64,000 nt of DNA. Origin: JBBREP01 sp038202885 (lineage in GTDB: Bacteria; Actinomycetota; Acidimicrobiia; IMCC26256; PALSA-610). The translations under genes were made by a program, and so were the position numbers. Shown here piece after piece: positions 16,165-24,887 of this stretch. The number at the start of each line of letters is the position of its first letter. Position 1 is the stretch's first letter. The notes beneath the pieces were generated by a model. The model searched no databases, had not been told where the DNA came from, and saw only the letters and a program-made list of their open reading frames with translations. The stretch spans positions 124,001-188,000 of the forward strand of contig JBBREP010000001.1 of the NCBI GenBank assembly GCA_038202885.1. The letters are read 5' to 3'.

Positions 16165-17610
16165 GTGACCGTCAGCTACGACGCCGTCGTCGTCGGCGCC
16201 GGTCCGAACGGTCTGAGCGCGGCCGCGCGCCTGGCGCGCGCCGGCCGTCGAGTGCTTCTGGTCGAGGCCGCGGCGAGCGTCGGCGGTGGGCTCGCATCGG
16301 ACTCGTCGATCTTTCCCGGCGCGGTCGTCGACGTGTGTTCGTCGGTGCATCCGCTGGGTGCACTGTCGCTGGCGTTCGCCGCGCTCGAGCTCGAACGCGC
16401 CGGGCTCGCGTGGGCCCATCCTCCGCTGGCGCTCGCGCATCCGCTGGCCGACGGAACTGCCGCGGTGCTCGACCGCGACCCGTCGGTGACGTCGGCGTCA
16501 TTAGGCCCCGATGGCGCGCGGTGGCGGCAGTGCTTCGGTTCGCTGGAGCGGCGATGGCCGGCGCTTGCTGAGACTGTGCTCGCACCGCTGTGGCCGGTGC
16601 CGAAGCATCCGCTGGCCGCGGCGCGGTTCGCGATGTCGGCGATGCTGCCGGCGACGCGCTTCGCGACGCGTTTCGACGGTGAGGCGGCGCGCGCATTGTT
16701 CTCCGGGCTCGCCGCGCACGCCGCGGTGCCGCTCGAACAGCTCACGACGAGCTCGGGCGCGTTGTTGCTCGGCGCCGCCGCCGGCGTGGGGGGATGGCCG
16801 TTCGCCCGAGGGGGTTCGCAGCAGATCGCCGATGCCCTCGTTGCGCAGATCGTCGGGGCTGGGGGCGAGGTCGTCACCGGCACTCGGGTCAGGGACCTGG
16901 ATGCGTTGCCGCCGGCGCGGGCGGTGTTGCTCGACGTCAGCCCGCGGCAGTTGGCCGACATCGCCGGTGCGCGCCTGCCGGCGCGGTATCGCCGCGCACT
17001 CCTGCGGTTCCGGCCGGGGCCGGGTGCCTGCAAGCTCGACTACACGCTGAGCGAACCCGTGCCGTGGACCGCGGCGGCGTGCAGGCGAGCGGGCACCGTG
17101 CACGTCGGTGGTTCGATGTTCGAGATCGCGGCCGCCGAGCAGCTCGTGGCGCGCGGTGTGGTGCCGGAGCGGCCGTTCGTGATCTGCGGTCAGCCGAGCG
17201 TGGCCGACCCGAGCCGGGCCCCAGCCGGCCGGCAGGTGTTCTGGGCGTACGGCCACGTGCCCCAGGGCATTGACGTCACCGGCGCCGTGCTCGACCAGGC
17301 CGTCGATGCCATCGAAACGCGAATCGAGGAGTTCGCGCCGGGCTTTCGCGACGTCGTGGTCGCTCGGTCAGTACTCGGGCCGGTCGCGCTCGAGGCCCAC
17401 AACGCGAACTTGCACGGTGGCGACTTCGCCGGCGGCGCCCTCGATGCGCGCCAACTGTTGGCCCGCCCGATGTTGCGTCGCGACCCGTACCGCACGCCGC
17501 TCAACGGGGTCTATTTGTGTTCGGCCTCGACGCCCCCCGGCCCGGGTGCGCACGGACTCTGCGGTTGGCACGCGGCGGGGTCAGCCCTCGCCCACGAGTT
17601 GAAGGATTAG
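16165..17610 (+). CDS. FAD-dependent oxidoreductase, phytoene-dehydrogenase-like
   Basis: A 481-residue flavoprotein of the CrtI/phytoene desaturase-like superfamily. The N-terminal dinucleotide motif YDAVVVGAGPNGLSAAARLARAG and the following FAD-ribose residue in LLVEAAASVGGGL are clear; the C-terminal FAD motif reads NGVYLCSASTPPGPGAHGLCG. Such NAD(P)/FAD oxidoreductases are common in actinobacteria outside carotenoid clusters and no crtB/crtE is nearby, so a carotenoid role should not be assumed. The GTG at 16165 sits directly before the Rossmann strand. Its 3' end overlaps the convergent M20 peptidase gene by 30 nt. Confidence 0.88.
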   Translation: MTVSYDAVVVGAGPNGLSAAARLARAGRRVLLVEAAASVGGGLASDSSIFPGAVVDVCSSVHPLGALSLAFAALELERAGLAWAHPPLALAHPLADGTAAVLDRDPSVTSASLGPDGARWRQCFGSLERRWPALAETVLAPLWPVPKHPLAAARFAMSAMLPATRFATRFDGEAARALFSGLAAHAAVPLEQLTTSSGALLLGAAAGVGGWPFARGGSQQIADALVAQIVGAGGEVVTGTRVRDLDALPPARAVLLDVSPRQLADIAGARLPARYRRALLRFRPGPGACKLDYTLSEPVPWTAAACRRAGTVHVGGSMFEIAAAEQLVARGVVPERPFVICGQPSVADPSRAPAGRQVFWAYGHVPQGIDVTGAVLDQAVDAIETRIEEFAPGFRDVVVARSVLGPVALEAHNANLHGGDFAGGALDARQLLARPMLRRDPYRTPLNGVYLCSASTPPGPGAHGLCGWHAAGSALAHELKD

Positions 17611-18990
17611 GTGGATCTCGCTTTCGATGAGCTTGCGCCAGTCGTCGAGGTGGAGGCTCTCGTCTTCGCCGTGGGCGCGCGAGTGGGGGTCTTCGGGACC
17701 AATGAGCAACGCTGGAATGGGCACGCCGTCGCGAGCGAAGGCATTGACGAACGGGCCAACGAACGGCACCGAGCCGCCCATCCCCATCATCACCGGCGCC
17801 ACGCCGAACCCGGCCGTGAGGGCGCGTTCGCACGCGGCGAACGCAGGGCCGTCGGGTTCGCACGTCCATGCCGGCACCGCTTCGTGCACGTGGGTCGAGC
17901 ACTCGAGGCCGAACGGTACGTGTTGGTTGATGTGCTCGGTGACGGTGCGCACCGCACGCGCCGGGTCCTGCCCCGGAGCAAGTCGGAAGCTGAGCCGGGC
18001 CGTGGCCGCGGCCACGATCTGGTTCGAACTACCGGCAATCGGATGCGAGTCAAAGCCGATGACGGTGAGCGCGGGCTGCATCCAGAGGCGCTCGTAGATG
18101 TTGCGTTCAGGATCGCCGGCCCGCGCGCCGGGGCGGCCGCCCGCCGCGCGCAGGAATCCGGCCTCGCTGCCGGGGAGCGCGCTGATGCGCTCGCGTTCGG
18201 CGGGCGTGAGCGCGCGTACGTCGTCGGTGAATCCGGCGATGATGATGTCGCCGTGGTCGTCGACCATCGACGAGAGCAGTGTGGCCAACCCCATCGTGGG
18301 GTCGGGGACCGCGCCACCGAACAACCCAGAGTGCACGGGGCCGTCGAGCGCACGCAGTTCCACGTCGATCGTCGCGAGGCCGCGCAGGGAGTAGGTGATG
18401 CCCGGCTGGCCGACCTTCCACTGACCGGCGTCGGCGAGTACGAACACGTCGGCGTGCAGTTCGTCCAAGTACGTGGTGAGGAAGCGTTCGAGGTTCGGCG
18501 AACCGATTTCTTCCTCGCCTTCGATGAAGACCTTCACGTTGCAGGGGAGTGCGCCTTCGGCGTCGAGCCAGGCGCGCACGGCTGCGGCGTGCGCGAGCAC
18601 CCCGGCCTTGTCGTCACACACGCCGCGTGCATAGAGGCGGCCGTCGCGCTCGTCGGGTTCGAAGGGATCGCTCGTCCAGTTCGCGCGCACGCCCGCAGGT
18701 TGTACGTCGTGGTGCGCGTAGAGCAGCAGGGTCGGCTTGTCGGCGCCGGCGTGGAGCCACTCGCCGAGCACGCTCGGGTGCGCACCTTCGAGGCGCAGGA
18801 TGTGCACCCGTTCGAGGCCAGCGCGCTCGAGGATCTCGACGGTGCGCTGCGCGCTGGCCTCGACCTGGTCGCGGTGTTCGGGCGACGCGCTGATGCTCGG
18901 GATGCGCGCGAGCTCGATCAGTTCCTTGCGGGTTTCGTCGAGGCGATCGCGGGCCGCGGCGATGACAGCAGTGACGTCGATGTCAGGCAC
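17581..18990 (-). CDS. M20 family metallopeptidase (dipeptidase-like)
   Basis: A zinc-dependent exopeptidase of 469 residues in the M20 dipeptidase group. The first metal histidine and catalytic acid are in LLLYAHHDVQPAG, the bridging aspartate in GVCDDKAGVLAHAAA, the general-base glutamates in VKVFIEGEEEIGSPN, another metal site in FVLADAGQW, and the last in IGPEDPHSRAHGEDE. GTG 18990 (protein start PDIDVTAVIA) is chosen because the upstream codons to 19026 run into the inverted repeat between this gene and its divergent neighbour. The gene tail overlaps the oxidoreductase gene by 30 nt. Confidence 0.92.
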   Translation of the reverse strand: MPDIDVTAVIAAARDRLDETRKELIELARIPSISASPEHRDQVEASAQRTVEILERAGLERVHILRLEGAHPSVLGEWLHAGADKPTLLLYAHHDVQPAGVRANWTSDPFEPDERDGRLYARGVCDDKAGVLAHAAAVRAWLDAEGALPCNVKVFIEGEEEIGSPNLERFLTTYLDELHADVFVLADAGQWKVGQPGITYSLRGLATIDVELRALDGPVHSGLFGGAVPDPTMGLATLLSSMVDDHGDIIIAGFTDDVRALTPAERERISALPGSEAGFLRAAGGRPGARAGDPERNIYERLWMQPALTVIGFDSHPIAGSSNQIVAAATARLSFRLAPGQDPARAVRTVTEHINQHVPFGLECSTHVHEAVPAWTCEPDGPAFAACERALTAGFGVAPVMMGMGGSVPFVGPFVNAFARDGVPIPALLIGPEDPHSRAHGEDESLHLDDWRKLIESEIHLILQLVGEG

Positions 18991-19013
18991 CCCACCATTG
19001 TGGCGCGGACAAT

Positions 19014-19064
19014 CCCGTGGTCCCATCAGAACGCACGAAAGCGCGCATTTTGTGGGACCACGGG
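19014..19064. promoter_or_regulatory. 12-bp perfect inverted repeat between divergent genes
   Basis: CCCGTGGTCCCA at 19014-19025 and its exact complement TGGGACCACGGG at 19053-19064 are separated by 27 nt and fill most of the 92-nt space between the M20 peptidase and DsbA-like gene starts. The wide spacing suits two bound protein subunits or a looped operator better than a terminator, and a terminator is not expected between divergent starts. Confidence 0.45.
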
Positions 19065-19082
19065 CGCCGGTAGCGTTGGTCC

Positions 19083-19742
19083 ATGACGACCACGGCCGAT
19101 GTCGAGTTCTACTGGGATCCCGTGTGCCCGTTCGCGTGGATCACCTCCAGGTGGCTGGTCGAGGTCGCCCGTCAATCCGATTACACCGTCGACTGGCGCT
19201 TTATCAGCCTGCGCTTGCTCAACGAGCAGAAGGATTACGCCACCGATTTCCCTCAGGGCTACATCGCCGGCCACGGCACGGGCTTGAAGCTGCTCCGGGT
19301 CGCCGCCGCAATCCGCAAGGCCGAAGGCCCGGCCCGCATGGGTGCGCTCTATACCCAGTTCGGCGGCGACGTGCATGTACACGGACGCCGCGCCGAGTTG
19401 ATCGACCACTACGACGAGGGTTTTCCCGACTATCTGCGCTCCGTCGGCATCGAAGCGCAGTACATCGCCGAAGCGAACAACGACGCGTGGGACGACATGC
19501 TGCGCACCGAACGTGACGAAGCACTCGCGCTCACCGGGAAAGACGTCGGCACGCCGATCATCGCGTACCACCGTGACGGTCTCACCCAGGCGTTCTTCGG
19601 CCCGGTGATCAGCGAGGTGCCGCCCAAAGAACGCGCCGTCGAGCTGTGGGACGCCGTGTGGACGCTTGCCACCTTCAAGGGCTTCGCCGAGATCAAGCGG
19701 ACGCTGCGCGACCGTCCGAACACCAAGACCAGCCTCGACTGA
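19083..19742 (+). CDS. DsbA-family protein, mycothiol-dependent nitroreductase-like
   Basis: A 219-residue thioredoxin-fold protein resembling mycobacterial Rv2466c. The N-terminus EFYWDPVCPFAWITSRW corresponds to the CPWC active site of Rv2466c, but the second cysteine is alanine here (Cys15-Pro-Phe-Ala18), leaving a one-cysteine site. KDVGTPIIAYHRDG holds the cis-proline loop and AFFGPVISEVP is a family block. A single-Cys site could still react with mycothiol; a role as mycothiol-linked reductase or isomerase is inference. It is divergent from the M20 peptidase across a perfect 12-bp inverted repeat. Confidence 0.82.
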   Translation: MTTTADVEFYWDPVCPFAWITSRWLVEVARQSDYTVDWRFISLRLLNEQKDYATDFPQGYIAGHGTGLKLLRVAAAIRKAEGPARMGALYTQFGGDVHVHGRRAELIDHYDEGFPDYLRSVGIEAQYIAEANNDAWDDMLRTERDEALALTGKDVGTPIIAYHRDGLTQAFFGPVISEVPPKERAVELWDAVWTLATFKGFAEIKRTLRDRPNTKTSLD

Positions 19743-19846
19743 CCCACATACCGCGACGGCCCCAACGACACCCGAACGCGCGGGCTCCAACGCGGTCTGA
19801 TTGCACTGGACGGCGCTACACGCCGCGGGGTGCAGAGGAAAACAGC

Positions 19847-20605
19847 TCAGGTGCCGGTGGGGAAGCGGGCTTGGAGACGGCGCATACCGCCGAGCCAGCG
19901 GTCGTAGTCGGTGGCCTTGCGCTTGAAGTACTCGGCGACCTCGGGGTGCGGCAAGATCAAAAAGCGTTCCGACGCCAGGCCACTGATCACGGCATCGGCC
20001 ACCGCCGCGGGTTCGAGCATGCCGTCGACACCCGCGACCCCACCGCCGTCGATCCCCGCCGTCATACCCGTGCGTACCGCTTGGGGGCACAGCACCGACA
20101 CCTTGAGCCCGAGGTCGCCATAGGTGATCGCGAGCCACTCCGCGAACGCGACGGCGCCGTGCTTGGTAACCGAATACGGCGCCAACCCGATCTGCGTCAG
20201 CAGGCCAGCGGCCGAAGCGGTCTGGAGCAGGTAACCCTCGCCGCGTTCGAGCATGCGCGGCACGAGGTGGCGAGCCACGCGCACGTGCGCCATCAGGTTG
20301 ACGTCGATCGCGAGTTGCCACTCTTCGTCGCTGAGCTCGAGCGCTCCGAAGCCGCCAAGAATTCCAGCGTTGCTACAGAACAAGTCGATCGGGCCATGCC
20401 GCTCCTCGGCGCCGTCGATGAGCGCGATCAGATCGCGCTCCTTGGTGACGTCGCAGACGACCGCGTCGGCCACCGGGATGGCGTCGCTCTGCAGATCGGC
20501 ACCGACGACGGCACGTGCTCCTTCGGCTTCGAAACGCGTCGCCAGCGCCGCACCGATGCCACTCGCGGCGCCGGTGATCACCACGTGCTTGCCGTCGATC
20601 CTCAT
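19847..20605 (-). CDS. SDR family oxidoreductase
   Basis: A classical short-chain dehydrogenase of 252 residues. Cofactor motif VVITGAASGIGAALATRF, NNAG-like motif FCSNAGILG, catalytic serine in LLQTASAAGLL, and YSVTKHGAV as YxxxK are all present. Substrate is unknown. Its ATG overlaps the thrB stop by 4 nt (ATGA), so it is translated as the last gene of the VOC-thrB-SDR operon. It is convergent with the DsbA-like gene. Confidence 0.92.
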   Translation of the reverse strand: MRIDGKHVVITGAASGIGAALATRFEAEGARAVVGADLQSDAIPVADAVVCDVTKERDLIALIDGAEERHGPIDLFCSNAGILGGFGALELSDEEWQLAIDVNLMAHVRVARHLVPRMLERGEGYLLQTASAAGLLTQIGLAPYSVTKHGAVAFAEWLAITYGDLGLKVSVLCPQAVRTGMTAGIDGGGVAGVDGMLEPAAVADAVISGLASERFLILPHPEVAEYFKRKATDYDRWLGGMRRLQARFPTGT

Positions 20606-21450
20606 TGCAGTCGCACTCCTTCATGATCGATGTCGCACACGACGCCCCGGCCATCGGACGGCAGCACGTTCACGATGGCCGCCGCATCGTCGGGCGCGCA
20701 CAACGCTGCCACCGATGGTCCCGAACCCGACAACCAAGCGCACCATGCCCCTGCCGACAGCATCGCGTCCAGCGCGACGCGCGAGGTCGGTGTGCGGTCG
20801 AGCCGAAGGTCTTGATGCAGGCGGTCCTGCGCGGCGGCGCGCAGTGCGATGGTGTTACCCGATGCGAAGGCGCCCACCAGTGTGGCGACCCGACCCACGT
20901 TGAACACGGCATCAACGAAGGAAACGGCCTCGGGCAACAGCGTGCGCGAGGTTTTGGTAGACGTCTCGGCCTGCGGCACCCACACGACGACGGCTGGCAC
21001 CATGTTGATCGGCACGGACACGACGGTGTCGCCGGCAACGGCGGCCAACCCGCCGAACGCTGACGCCGACGCGTTGTCGCCGTGGCTCTCGAGTCGCGAT
21101 GCTTCGCGGTGCGCCGTAGCGCGCGCTTCCTGGACGTCGGCACCCTGCTGTACGCACGCGCCAAACACGCCGGCGACGCGCGCCGCACCCGAAAAACCGA
21201 GGCCTCGCCCGCCCGCGAACTCGGCACGTGCGGCGACCGGGCCGGTGCCGCCGGCGGCGCGGAACGTTCGGATCGCGAGGTGATGCTCGTCGTGATCCCA
21301 GAGCGGCCCGTCCCCGCCGCGATTGGCGTCGACCGGAGCGGTCGCACCGACGTGGATGTCGAGGTAGAGGCCGAGCGCGAGGCCGAGCGCGTCGAAGCCG
21401 GGCCCGACGTTCGCCGACGACGCCGGTGCTCGCACACCGAACTCCGTCAT
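20602..21450 (-). CDS. thrB: Homoserine kinase
   Basis: GHMP-family kinase of 282 residues making O-phosphohomoserine for threonine synthesis. The N-terminal VRAPASSANVGPGFDALGLALG is the ThrB signature; the ATP-binding GHMP loop reads GGRGLGFSGAARVAG, and the C-terminal SGSGPSVAAL motif is present. In the GHMP loop the usual PxxxGLGSSAA is here GLGFSGAA, a modest deviation. ATG 21450 shares one base with the upstream VOC stop. It is unusually placed: no hom or thrC is adjacent. Confidence 0.9.
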   Translation of the reverse strand: MTEFGVRAPASSANVGPGFDALGLALGLYLDIHVGATAPVDANRGGDGPLWDHDEHHLAIRTFRAAGGTGPVAARAEFAGGRGLGFSGAARVAGVFGACVQQGADVQEARATAHREASRLESHGDNASASAFGGLAAVAGDTVVSVPINMVPAVVVWVPQAETSTKTSRTLLPEAVSFVDAVFNVGRVATLVGAFASGNTIALRAAAQDRLHQDLRLDRTPTSRVALDAMLSAGAWCAWLSGSGPSVAALCAPDDAAAIVNVLPSDGRGVVCDIDHEGVRLQ

Positions 21451-21902
21451 CACTCGGCGAGGCCGTCGGCGTAGGCGAGCGGCAGCAGCTCGACGAGTTG
21501 ACCGTCGGGATCGCGGATGAACACCGCGGCACCGATGTTGGTGTGGGCCAGCACCTCGCCGCCGTACCCGGCGACGCGGCTGCACACGTCGGCGACGTCG
21601 CATGACAGTGAGATGTGCGTCAGCCCCGGCTCGTCCATCGCTCGCGTTACCGCGGCTCGCCGCCGCTCGGCGGGCGCGAAGTGGAGCAGCTCCAGCACGA
21701 GGCCGTCGCGCCGCAGGTAACACGCGGTCAGGCCGACCGGGCCGTCGAGGCCGAGGAGCGTCGCCGTCGACGGGTCAGGCGGCGTGATCTCGCGCCACAG
21801 TTCGAAGCCGAGTAGCTCCACGTAGAAGCGGCGGGCCCGGGCGAGGTCGCTGACGCACTGTCCGAGGTGGTTGAACACGACACGGTCGCTCACACGCAGC
21901 AT
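21450..21902 (-). CDS. VOC (glyoxalase/dioxygenase) family protein
   Basis: A 150-residue vicinal-oxygen-chelate fold protein. Typical pieces are FNHLGQCVSDLARARRFYVELLGFEL at the start, HISLSCDVADV with the metal histidine position, and AVFIRDPDGQLVELLPL at the end. Substrate is unknown. ATG 21902 is chosen because the preceding codons are in the divergent promoter. First gene of a tight VOC-thrB-SDR operon. Confidence 0.88.
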   Translation of the reverse strand: MLRVSDRVVFNHLGQCVSDLARARRFYVELLGFELWREITPPDPSTATLLGLDGPVGLTACYLRRDGLVLELLHFAPAERRRAAVTRAMDEPGLTHISLSCDVADVCSRVAGYGGEVLAHTNIGAAVFIRDPDGQLVELLPLAYADGLAE

Positions 21903-21955
21903 CCTGGCACGTATGCGACAGTTGGGCGGCGAGAATGCTGGGGTAGTTTGAACCA

Positions 21956-22579
21956 ATGCGGCGGCAATGTGGACGTCCGGGTTGCAGCAGCATTGCGACC
22001 GTCACGTTCAGCTTCGACGCGACCCGCTGCGTCGTCTGGCTCGACCAGATCGCCGACGGCACGCCCCGAGCCGGCGACCTGTGTACCCGCCACGCCGACT
22101 TGCTGCGCCCGCCCCAGGGGTGGGAGCGCGTCGATCGCAGGCCGCCGCGGCCAGCGGTGACCCACGGCAGCACTCCTGCCTCGCCTGCGGTCGCGACACC
22201 CGACGATTTGTTGCCGCACGCAACCAAGCGCAAGCCGCGCAAACGTCCCGCCGAAGCTCCGGCACTGTTCGGCGATGCGCCGTCCGAACCGGTCGAACCG
22301 GTCGAACCAGTCGCGCCGGCGGCCGAAGCACCGAAGCCCGAGCCCGCGTATGTCGCCGCCGCATCGACGGCGACGCCCGCGGCCGTCGCTACGCCGAGCG
22401 CGGCTCGCAGCGAGACCAACAAGCCATCGTGGCTGCCGCGCTTCGCCAACGCCGACGACCTCGACGGCGTGCTCGACGTCTCGACCCCGTTGCTCTCGCG
22501 CGCATTTGGCCAAACCATGCCGGCTGACGCCACCGAGGCGAGCGACACAACCGACGACGGGAAGCCTCAGCATTCATAA
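21956..22579 (+). CDS. DUF3499 family protein
   Basis: A 207-residue actinobacterial protein of unknown role. The conserved N-terminal domain (about 70 residues) has CGRPGCSSIATVTFSFD and DLCTRHADLLRPPQGWE, whose cysteines and histidine suggest a small zinc site. The remainder is a low-complexity Pro/Ala-rich tail including a 9-nt repeat coding EPVEPVEPV, ending in a conserved-looking PSWLPRFANADDLDGVLDV. The second half is probably disordered. It is followed by the ACR3 gene after 39 nt. Confidence 0.83.
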   Translation: MRRQCGRPGCSSIATVTFSFDATRCVVWLDQIADGTPRAGDLCTRHADLLRPPQGWERVDRRPPRPAVTHGSTPASPAVATPDDLLPHATKRKPRKRPAEAPALFGDAPSEPVEPVEPVAPAAEAPKPEPAYVAAASTATPAAVATPSAARSETNKPSWLPRFANADDLDGVLDVSTPLLSRAFGQTMPADATEASDTTDDGKPQHS

Positions 22580-22618
22580 CGCGGCGCGCCGAGCCCGGGT
22601 CGTTGAAGCGATGCGACG

Positions 22619-23713
22619 ATGAGCGCCATCGAACAACGCGCCGCCGCCGAGCCTGACGTCCTCCACCGCTTGTCGCTGCTCAACCGGTTTCTGCCGGCCT
22701 GGATCGGTGCGGCGATGGTGCTCGGCATCGTGCTCGGCAAACTCGTCCCCAGCCTCAACGACTGGCTCGACAAGGTGAAGATCGGCACCGTCTCGCTGCC
22801 GATCGCGATCGGGCTGCTCGTCATGATGTACCCAGTGCTCGCGAAGGTGAAGTACGGCCGTATCGGCGAAGCCTTGGCCGATCGGCGAGCGATGGGCCTC
22901 GCGATGATCCTCAACTGGATCATCGCGCCGGTCGTCATGTTCTCGCTCGCGTGGCTGATGCTCCCGGATCTGCCCGAATACCGTACGGGGCTGATCATGG
23001 TCGGCCTCGCGCCATGCATTGCGATGGTGCTGATTTGGAACGACATCGCTGATGGCGACCGCGAGCTCGCGGCCGTGCTTGTTGCCATCGACGCGATCAT
23101 TCAAGTGTTCGCGTATGCGCTGCTCGGCTGGTTCTACCTCGAGGTGCTCCCGGGCTGGCTCGGCCTCGAGACGGCGCACCTCAATGTGACGATCTGGGAG
23201 ATCGCGAAGGTTGTGCTGGTGTTCCTCGGCATTCCGCTGGCCGCAGGGTTTCTCACCCGCACGCTCGGCGAGCGGTCCAAGGGAACCGAATGGTACGAGG
23301 ACCGCTTCTTGCCGCGCATCGGTCCCATCGCGTTGTACGGGCTGTTGTTCACGGTTGTCGTGTTGTTCGCGCTGCAGGGTCAGACGATCGCCGACCGGCC
23401 GTGGGACGTCGCTCGCATCGCGCTGCCGCTCCTGGCGTTCTTCACGATCATGTGGTGTGGAGCGTTCTTTGTGGCGCGGCGGATGGGATTCAGTTATTCG
23501 CGCACGACCACGATCGCGTTCACGGCCGCAAGCAACAACTTCGAACTCGCGATCGCGGTCGCCATCGGCGTGTTCGGCGTCACCTCCGGCGAGGCCCTCG
23601 CCGGCGTGGTTGGGCCGCTGATCGAGGTGCCGGTATTAGTTGGGCTTGTCTACGTGGCGCTGTGGGCCCGACGTCGTTTCTATCCGGCGAGTGCGAGTCC
23701 GAGCAGCTCGTAG
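22619..23713 (+). CDS. acr3: ACR3-family arsenite efflux carrier
   Basis: An integral membrane arsenite(III)/H+ antiporter-type protein of 364 residues with ten predicted helices. Family blocks include the N-terminal LSLLNRFLPAWIGAAMVLGIVLG, the transport-site cysteine region GLAPCIAMVLIWNDIADGD, and TIAFTAASNNFELAIAVAIGVFG. ATG 22619 follows GCGATG-rich sequence without a strong ribosome-binding site. No arsR or arsC is adjacent, so induction by arsenic cannot be argued from context. Confidence 0.93.
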   Translation: MSAIEQRAAAEPDVLHRLSLLNRFLPAWIGAAMVLGIVLGKLVPSLNDWLDKVKIGTVSLPIAIGLLVMMYPVLAKVKYGRIGEALADRRAMGLAMILNWIIAPVVMFSLAWLMLPDLPEYRTGLIMVGLAPCIAMVLIWNDIADGDRELAAVLVAIDAIIQVFAYALLGWFYLEVLPGWLGLETAHLNVTIWEIAKVVLVFLGIPLAAGFLTRTLGERSKGTEWYEDRFLPRIGPIALYGLLFTVVVLFALQGQTIADRPWDVARIALPLLAFFTIMWCGAFFVARRMGFSYSRTTTIAFTAASNNFELAIAVAIGVFGVTSGEALAGVVGPLIEVPVLVGLVYVALWARRRFYPASASPSSS

Positions 23714-23716
23714 CGG

Positions 23717-24862
23717 TCAGCGCGTCCCGTAGTCCTCGATGTCTTGGACGAATTGGGAAAGGTCGGGCGGCCACCATGGCGGCGACGCCGAGTCGGAGAT
23801 CGTGCGCGGGTCGACCGGCAGCCGGTCGTTGCTCGCCTGGTACACGGCGAAGCAGAACTGCAACGTCTTGATGGCCATCTCGGGCGTCATCTCGGGGTCG
23901 GGCCGACCTTCGAGCAGCGCGTCGATGAATTGCTTCGATGATCGCTTGAAACCCTCGAGCCAGTTCGATTCGAGGTTCGAGTACGACGTGGTCGTGCCAT
24001 CGGAGTGGTACACGATTAGCGGCGCGAGGTCGAGCATCTCGCCCGTGCAGCGGGTGACCCAGATGAATCCGTCGGTACCTTGGATCTCGAAGAACTCGTC
24101 GGCACCGAAGTAGCTGCTGCGGATGTTCATACGCGGCGCGTAGGTCACCTCCATCATGCCGAGGAGGCTCGCTCGCTCGTACTCCCAAATCGCGGCCATC
24201 GGCGCCTCGAAGAACAGCGGTCCTTGGCGCACGATCGACTGAACGCTCGTGATGTCGAGGTCGTCGAAAAGCCAGATGGCAGTGCCGTACTTGTGGACCA
24301 TGTCGTCGAACAGGTGACCGCCGGGGCTCTCGCTGTTGAAGCGCCACACGTATCCCGATGGGTCGAGGTTGTTCTGAAACGACGTGTCGGTGTTGGCCAC
24401 CACGGTCTTGATGCGACACATCGTCGGATGGCCGATGGCGCCCGCGCGGATCAGTTCCTTGGCCTTGACGAGCGGCGGGTATCCGAAGTTGCATTCAGCG
24501 ATCCGCAGGGTGCGGCCCGTCTCGCTCGCCACCGCGGCCATCTCGCGGCCGTCGGCGACGCTGTTCGCGATGGGCTTCTGACACGAGACGTGCTTGCCCG
24601 CGCGCAATGCCGCGATCACGTGCTCTTTGTGCAGCATGGTCGGAGTGAGTACTTCGACGGCATCGATCTCGTCGTCGGTCAGGAGCTGCTCGATGTCGGT
24701 ATAGACCTTCGACGCGCCCCATTCGTCGGCCGCGGCGCGTGCCTTGTCGAGTCGGTTGTCGCACACCGCGACGACGTCGCACTGCGGATGCTCGAGGTAC
24801 CCGGCGACGTTCAGTGGTGCAATGTTGCCGGTACCAAGGATTCCGATGCGCACGCGGTCCAT
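23717..24862 (-). CDS. Gfo/Idh/MocA family oxidoreductase
   Basis: An NAD(P)-dependent sugar- or cyclitol-type dehydrogenase of 381 residues. The Rossmann motif IGILGTGNIAPLNVAGY is at the N-terminus, the EKP-like catalytic motif reads GKHVSCQKPIA, and the C-terminal alpha/beta domain includes GGHLFDDMVHKYGTAIWLF with the catalytic histidine-type position. Substrate is unknown. It follows the MBL-fold gene by 25 nt on the same strand, and its tail meets the convergent ACR3 gene. Confidence 0.9.
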   Translation of the reverse strand: MDRVRIGILGTGNIAPLNVAGYLEHPQCDVVAVCDNRLDKARAAADEWGASKVYTDIEQLLTDDEIDAVEVLTPTMLHKEHVIAALRAGKHVSCQKPIANSVADGREMAAVASETGRTLRIAECNFGYPPLVKAKELIRAGAIGHPTMCRIKTVVANTDTSFQNNLDPSGYVWRFNSESPGGHLFDDMVHKYGTAIWLFDDLDITSVQSIVRQGPLFFEAPMAAIWEYERASLLGMMEVTYAPRMNIRSSYFGADEFFEIQGTDGFIWVTRCTGEMLDLAPLIVYHSDGTTTSYSNLESNWLEGFKRSSKQFIDALLEGRPDPEMTPEMAIKTLQFCFAVYQASNDRLPVDPRTISDSASPPWWPPDLSQFVQDIEDYGTR

Positions 24863-24887
24863 CGCCGGAACCTAACGACGCTGGCCG

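Noticed and set aside
16165..17610. Carotenoid desaturase annotation for the FAD oxidoreductase.
   Set aside because: The superfamily is broad and no other carotenoid gene is in the window.
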